Shown in pieces: positions 60,102 to 64,000 of a DNA stretch of 64,000 nucleotides. The position numbers and the translations under genes were made by a program. How positions within the stretch are numbered: position 1 is the first letter of the stretch; each line of letters starts with the position of its first letter. The DNA comes from Dasyornis broadbenti (lineage: Eukaryota > Chordata > Aves > Passeriformes > Dasyornithidae): assembly GCA_013397935.1 (NCBI GenBank), contig VZRN01006384.1, forward strand, positions 266,993 to 330,992, written 5' to 3'. The notes below the pieces were generated by a model. That model did not search any database. It saw only the letters and a program-made list of their open reading frames with translations, and was not told where the DNA came from.

Positions 60102-63100
60102 TATGATAAAAGTACTAAAAATACTTTACATAATGCACCTCCTCCTGGGAAGGTTACTCCAAGTATGGCGGCAACCATCACATTGGGTGTCTGGCTTGTG
60201 GGATGTGTGCTTTAAGGACCAGAGGAAATCTAAGCTCCATCCCTTTCAAATAAAAGCCTCATATGGGCCACTTTCCACCTTATCGTCCTGCCTTCAAGAG
60301 TAAATGTTTTCTCCTTCAGGGATTACGCAGTCTCTATCAGCATCAGGCATGACTCCAGAAATTTTCTCTATGTGGTGTCTGCTGTGGGTGTGGTCTGACC
60401 CATGGGACACCTCCAAATCTGAGACTGCTGACTGTCTGCATTCCTAGCAGGAAGGATGTTACGAGTGCCAGCACTGCAGCAACCTTCCTTCCTATTTCTC
60501 CTCCTGAGGAGGCTTTTTCTCTCTGTTTTTGAGGTTACTTCAAGCAGTCACTAGAACCCATGATTGTTGTTTGAAGGCCTCCCCATCCTCCTGGTGCAGA
60601 CTGCAGGAGGGACAGAGGGAATCAGAGGGTTTTGTGGGCAGTCTGAACCCAGGCTGAATTCAGGCAGACTGTAAAATGTAATACAGGTGCCAGGGGTGCT
60701 GGAATGAAGGTCCAGCCTCCCCAGCACAGCGTATTTGCAGCTCTGACCATCTGGACTTTCTTACACAGGTGGTTTCATCTGCCACCTGCTTCATGCCCCA
60801 ATTTCTTTGCTGAGGGTGATCCCATCTGGTTTTAGCTTCTTTTCCTGCCCTGTAGGAACAGCACAACTCTCTAACCAGACACTGTGCACATTTCTACACA
60901 GGCACCATCCATTCCCTTAGGATCAGGAATATTACTTACTTAGTTAAAATGTTTTCTAATTCATTGAATCACCAGGGAATAGCAAATGTGAAAAATAATG
61001 GGCATCATTACTCTCCCACTAAAATCACACCTCCCCGTACCAGCTCTCAGTTACAGCATTAGAAATATTAAAAGTTTAAGTTGACCCTGCAGAGATAAGT
61101 ACATGGTACTATTGTGGTTATGCAGATATCGGTGTTATGCTAATGCCCCAGTACAGCAAAAAGCTGATTGACATTTTCATTACTGTATTCACAGCTGTTT
61201 ATTAACATGGAAAGAGGCAGTCCAGAGTTATGAACAACATCCTTTTCTCACAGGCAGTGTTTCAGAGCACTCAGCCATCTGCTGGCTTGCCTACCTGTAA
61301 TAATCACTCCTTGTCCCTGCCAAATTTTGTGCTGCACCATGCATGACATTTTGAATCATTTGATGGACTAATTTGCATTTTTCAAATAATTTTGCATGCC
61401 AATTAATTTCAGTTTATGGTTAATCTGCGCTTCCACAAACAGTATTATGGAAAGACACAGATAAACACAAACTTTGCCCATTCTGAGTACATCAGAGAGG
61501 GAGGCTAGGCCTGCTGGGGTAAGTTTGTGCGTAGGGAGGTTGGAAAGGCATGCATGGGGGGTGTCTGAACTTGATGGGTTTGCCATAGTAGCAGGCTATC
61601 CAGGAGTACTCTGCTTTGTGTGCACAGCTGGCAGGCAGCGGGGCAGTAAAGGAGAATGCTGGAACTGTGATGTGCTCTTCTGTGTGCGGCTGGGGTGCCG
61701 GAAAGCTGAGAGGGCAGCACAGGCTTTTCAAGCAATGTGAGCCAGGGAGATCTGCCTTTCCCCCCAGCCAAACCTTTGTCAAACCCATCCCTTATATCTG
61801 TTCTGCCCACTTTTCAGCTGCTGCCAGGACTGGGTTCCTGAGTCCCACCAAAGGCAGCCAAGGGCAGCTGGGAGCTCAGCAGTAGGGTGTCCAGATGTAG
61901 CAGTTTCTGCCGGGAGCTGAGCAAAACTTAAAGGGCATAAAGACTGGAGCATAAAATTCCTGTCCTTAGGTTTAAATTCTAATTGAAGAAATGGGAGGGG
62001 AGAAAGGCAGAAAGACATCCTTCTTCCATTTTTTAGTGTCATTTATACTGTGGAACTGTAGATACCCAAATCTCTGTATGAACTCGACAACTCTGAGCTA
62101 AGCTGTTATGAAGACATTTCTTTCTTCCTAAAGAGTATTTCCAAATGATCCAATTAAACCTTCTTATTATGAGTTTTATGCTCCAAAACAGTTCCTTTTC
62201 TCAGCAGCAGCCCTGATCAACACGATATCTTCCACGCCGCTGTCATCACTGCCTCTTCTGATGCCATGGGACAGGTGGCAGACCATAGGGAGAGCTTTTC
62301 AAAAGGTTACGGGGAATTTGCAATATGAAATACAATAATTAAAATGCACAGAATGTCGCATGCCTCCAGTATCTACAAAGTCTTTGGGGAAGTTGTTGCT
62401 ATCTTTATTTTCTGTGATTCTAAATGGCCTGGAGTTGCTCTCTAGAAAGCTAATTTTCCAGGTTACTCAATTGAGTAAAAACACTGTTTATATCCATTGT
62501 GCTAAAATGTCTGGCTAAAAATTAAGGACATATTATCAAGGTTGGCAGATTCAAAGTATGATGTATTTTCTGTGTTCAATGCACTTCAAAGTCCTTGTAA
62601 CATGCTGTACTGATTGACTTCTACCAAGAACAATCAATTCTTTTTTATTTCATCAGTTCATCTGAAAAACAAGCAATGTTTGTGTGATGAAAAGGGAGCT
62701 GTTTTCTGAAAAAATGGTAGTTTATTACCAGTCTTCCAAGTGTTAATCAGAGAAAAACAGCATAAGCACAATCTACCATAAAGTTCTGGGAAAATATCGA
62801 CCTTGTCCTCTTTCATTTTTCTTAGTTTTAAAAAAATGTTCAACTGCACTTATCAATATCCTGACACTGAGAGAAGTGGCTACATGAGAGTCCTTTGTTC
62901 ACACTGGATTTTTTTTGCCAGATACCATATGCAAATGTTTAGTGGCTCTGCAATATCTAACAACTCTTCTACATCAGATGAGTGCCTGGCACCTTGAGCA
63001 ATCAGACCTGTAGTAATTTATAGCAATCTCCCACAGTGAATTCACGATCAAAGATTTTTATTAACTTAATTTAGAAAAAAGCTGAAATCGCTCTATTTCT

Positions 63101-64000
63101 TCCTTGAGGGGAAGCATACATGGTACTGCAGGTTAGAGCGAGGATTTAAACATTATTTGTATTGGGTTTTAGCCTTCAGAAGTGAGGCAAGGAGAAACCA
63201 GATTGCTCTTAAATTGGCCTGCTTCTATGAGAGTGGTTTATCTCTCATAAAAATGTGAAGCCAAATGAGAAGTCTCTTAAGGTATTGGACTAAAGCCAGT
63301 AGCCTCTAAGTAACACTTGCAAGAAATTGTCATCAAAATGTGACCTCCATCAATAGCCTGAAGCCCCTTTATTTGTAAGAAGTCTCAACAGCCACTGCAA
63401 AAATTAATATTCATATAAAGTATACAAGGACTTGGAGTGATGCCCACGGTATTTTTCTGGATTTCACACTCTTCATGGTTTTTTTGAGAGGAAAGAAAAT
63501 CAGGAGACTCAAATGTGTGATATCTATACTCATTCAGAATATGAACAATGTTTACAAAATGTTCTTACTGACAGAATAAACAGCCCTATTTAATGCCAAA
63601 GGAAATCTAAATCACTCTAATGACCTTTCATGAGCTACACGAACCTGGGTCTTCTCCATCCCATCAGATATTGTAGCATATTTCTGTAAATATGTATAAG
63701 GAATATATAAATGCAACTACTGTGTGAAAAAAAAAGGGAATACATGTTAAACAAAGCATTGAAAACAATTCTGCTTAATGCTACCAGAAAACTGTTAGGC
63801 CTTGGGATAAGAGTAATTGTATTTGTTTCTTAAACACTCAGTACCTCACTGATATCGTGACAGAGCCCTTTAAAACCTGTAATGTATTATTCCCTACAAC
63901 AATTCGGCAAGGAAAGAAAACCACGTCACTCATTTCATACTGAATGGAAGTACAGAGAAACAACGTTATTTACACAGGGTCCTGGTGGCCACATCATTCT
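60102..64000. other. Non-coding DNA
   Basis: A mildly GC-richer patch at 61,480-61,900 carries five overlapping frames of 72-101 codons on both strands, none recognisable. The rest is AT-rich with nothing identified. A POU octamer-like ATGCAAAT lies at about 62,929. Confidence 0.7.

Overview
The window is vertebrate nuclear DNA. It is AT-rich and CpG-poor, and I could not support any protein-coding exon in it. The retroelement content points to a bird, probably a passerine. There are several CR1 LINE 3' fragments in both orientations, and one well-bounded solo LTR of a type I associate with songbird endogenous retroviruses. Alu, B1/B2 and L1-type elements are absent. The open reading frames are all under about 160 codons, have low-complexity or cysteine/serine/leucine-rich translations, overlap on both strands, and match no family I recognise. 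The window is best read as intergenic 'desert' or the inside of a very large intron.

Layout: positions 1-14,900 are plain non-coding DNA with a TTCC microsatellite (1361-1418), a three-copy 15-bp tandem repeat (1919-1963), an 18-bp duplicated motif (2083 and 4091), and a CTCF-like site (8795). Around 14,950-15,960 there is a probable very old LINE fragment in antisense. A 44-N assembly gap inside a poly(A) run lies at 20,635-20,678. From 23,199 a probable antisense retroviral LTR shows a TATA box and a polyadenylation signal in the right order. Ancient CR1 and L2/MIR-like debris lies at 26,351 and 30,963. A young-looking CR1 fragment lies antisense at 40,420-40,725, immediately before the solo LTR at 41,528-42,262.

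The solo LTR is the only CpG-rich segment. It has TGT...ACA ends, a 5-bp target duplication, 22-bp tandem repeats, and near-consensus CTCF, CRE-like, GC-box and YY1-like motifs. At 43,585-43,778 a perfect 25-bp inverted repeat flanks a 144-bp core, resembling a small non-autonomous DNA transposon or another ancient palindromic repeat. Further CR1 pieces lie at 48,408-48,695 (sense) and 59,965-60,098 (antisense).

No genes can be seen to work together here. The functional candidates are regulatory only: the LTR with its CTCF-like site, two other CTCF-like sites in convergent orientation, and one motif-rich AT-rich stretch. All repeat-family assignments rest on my reading of characteristic sequence and not on a database search.
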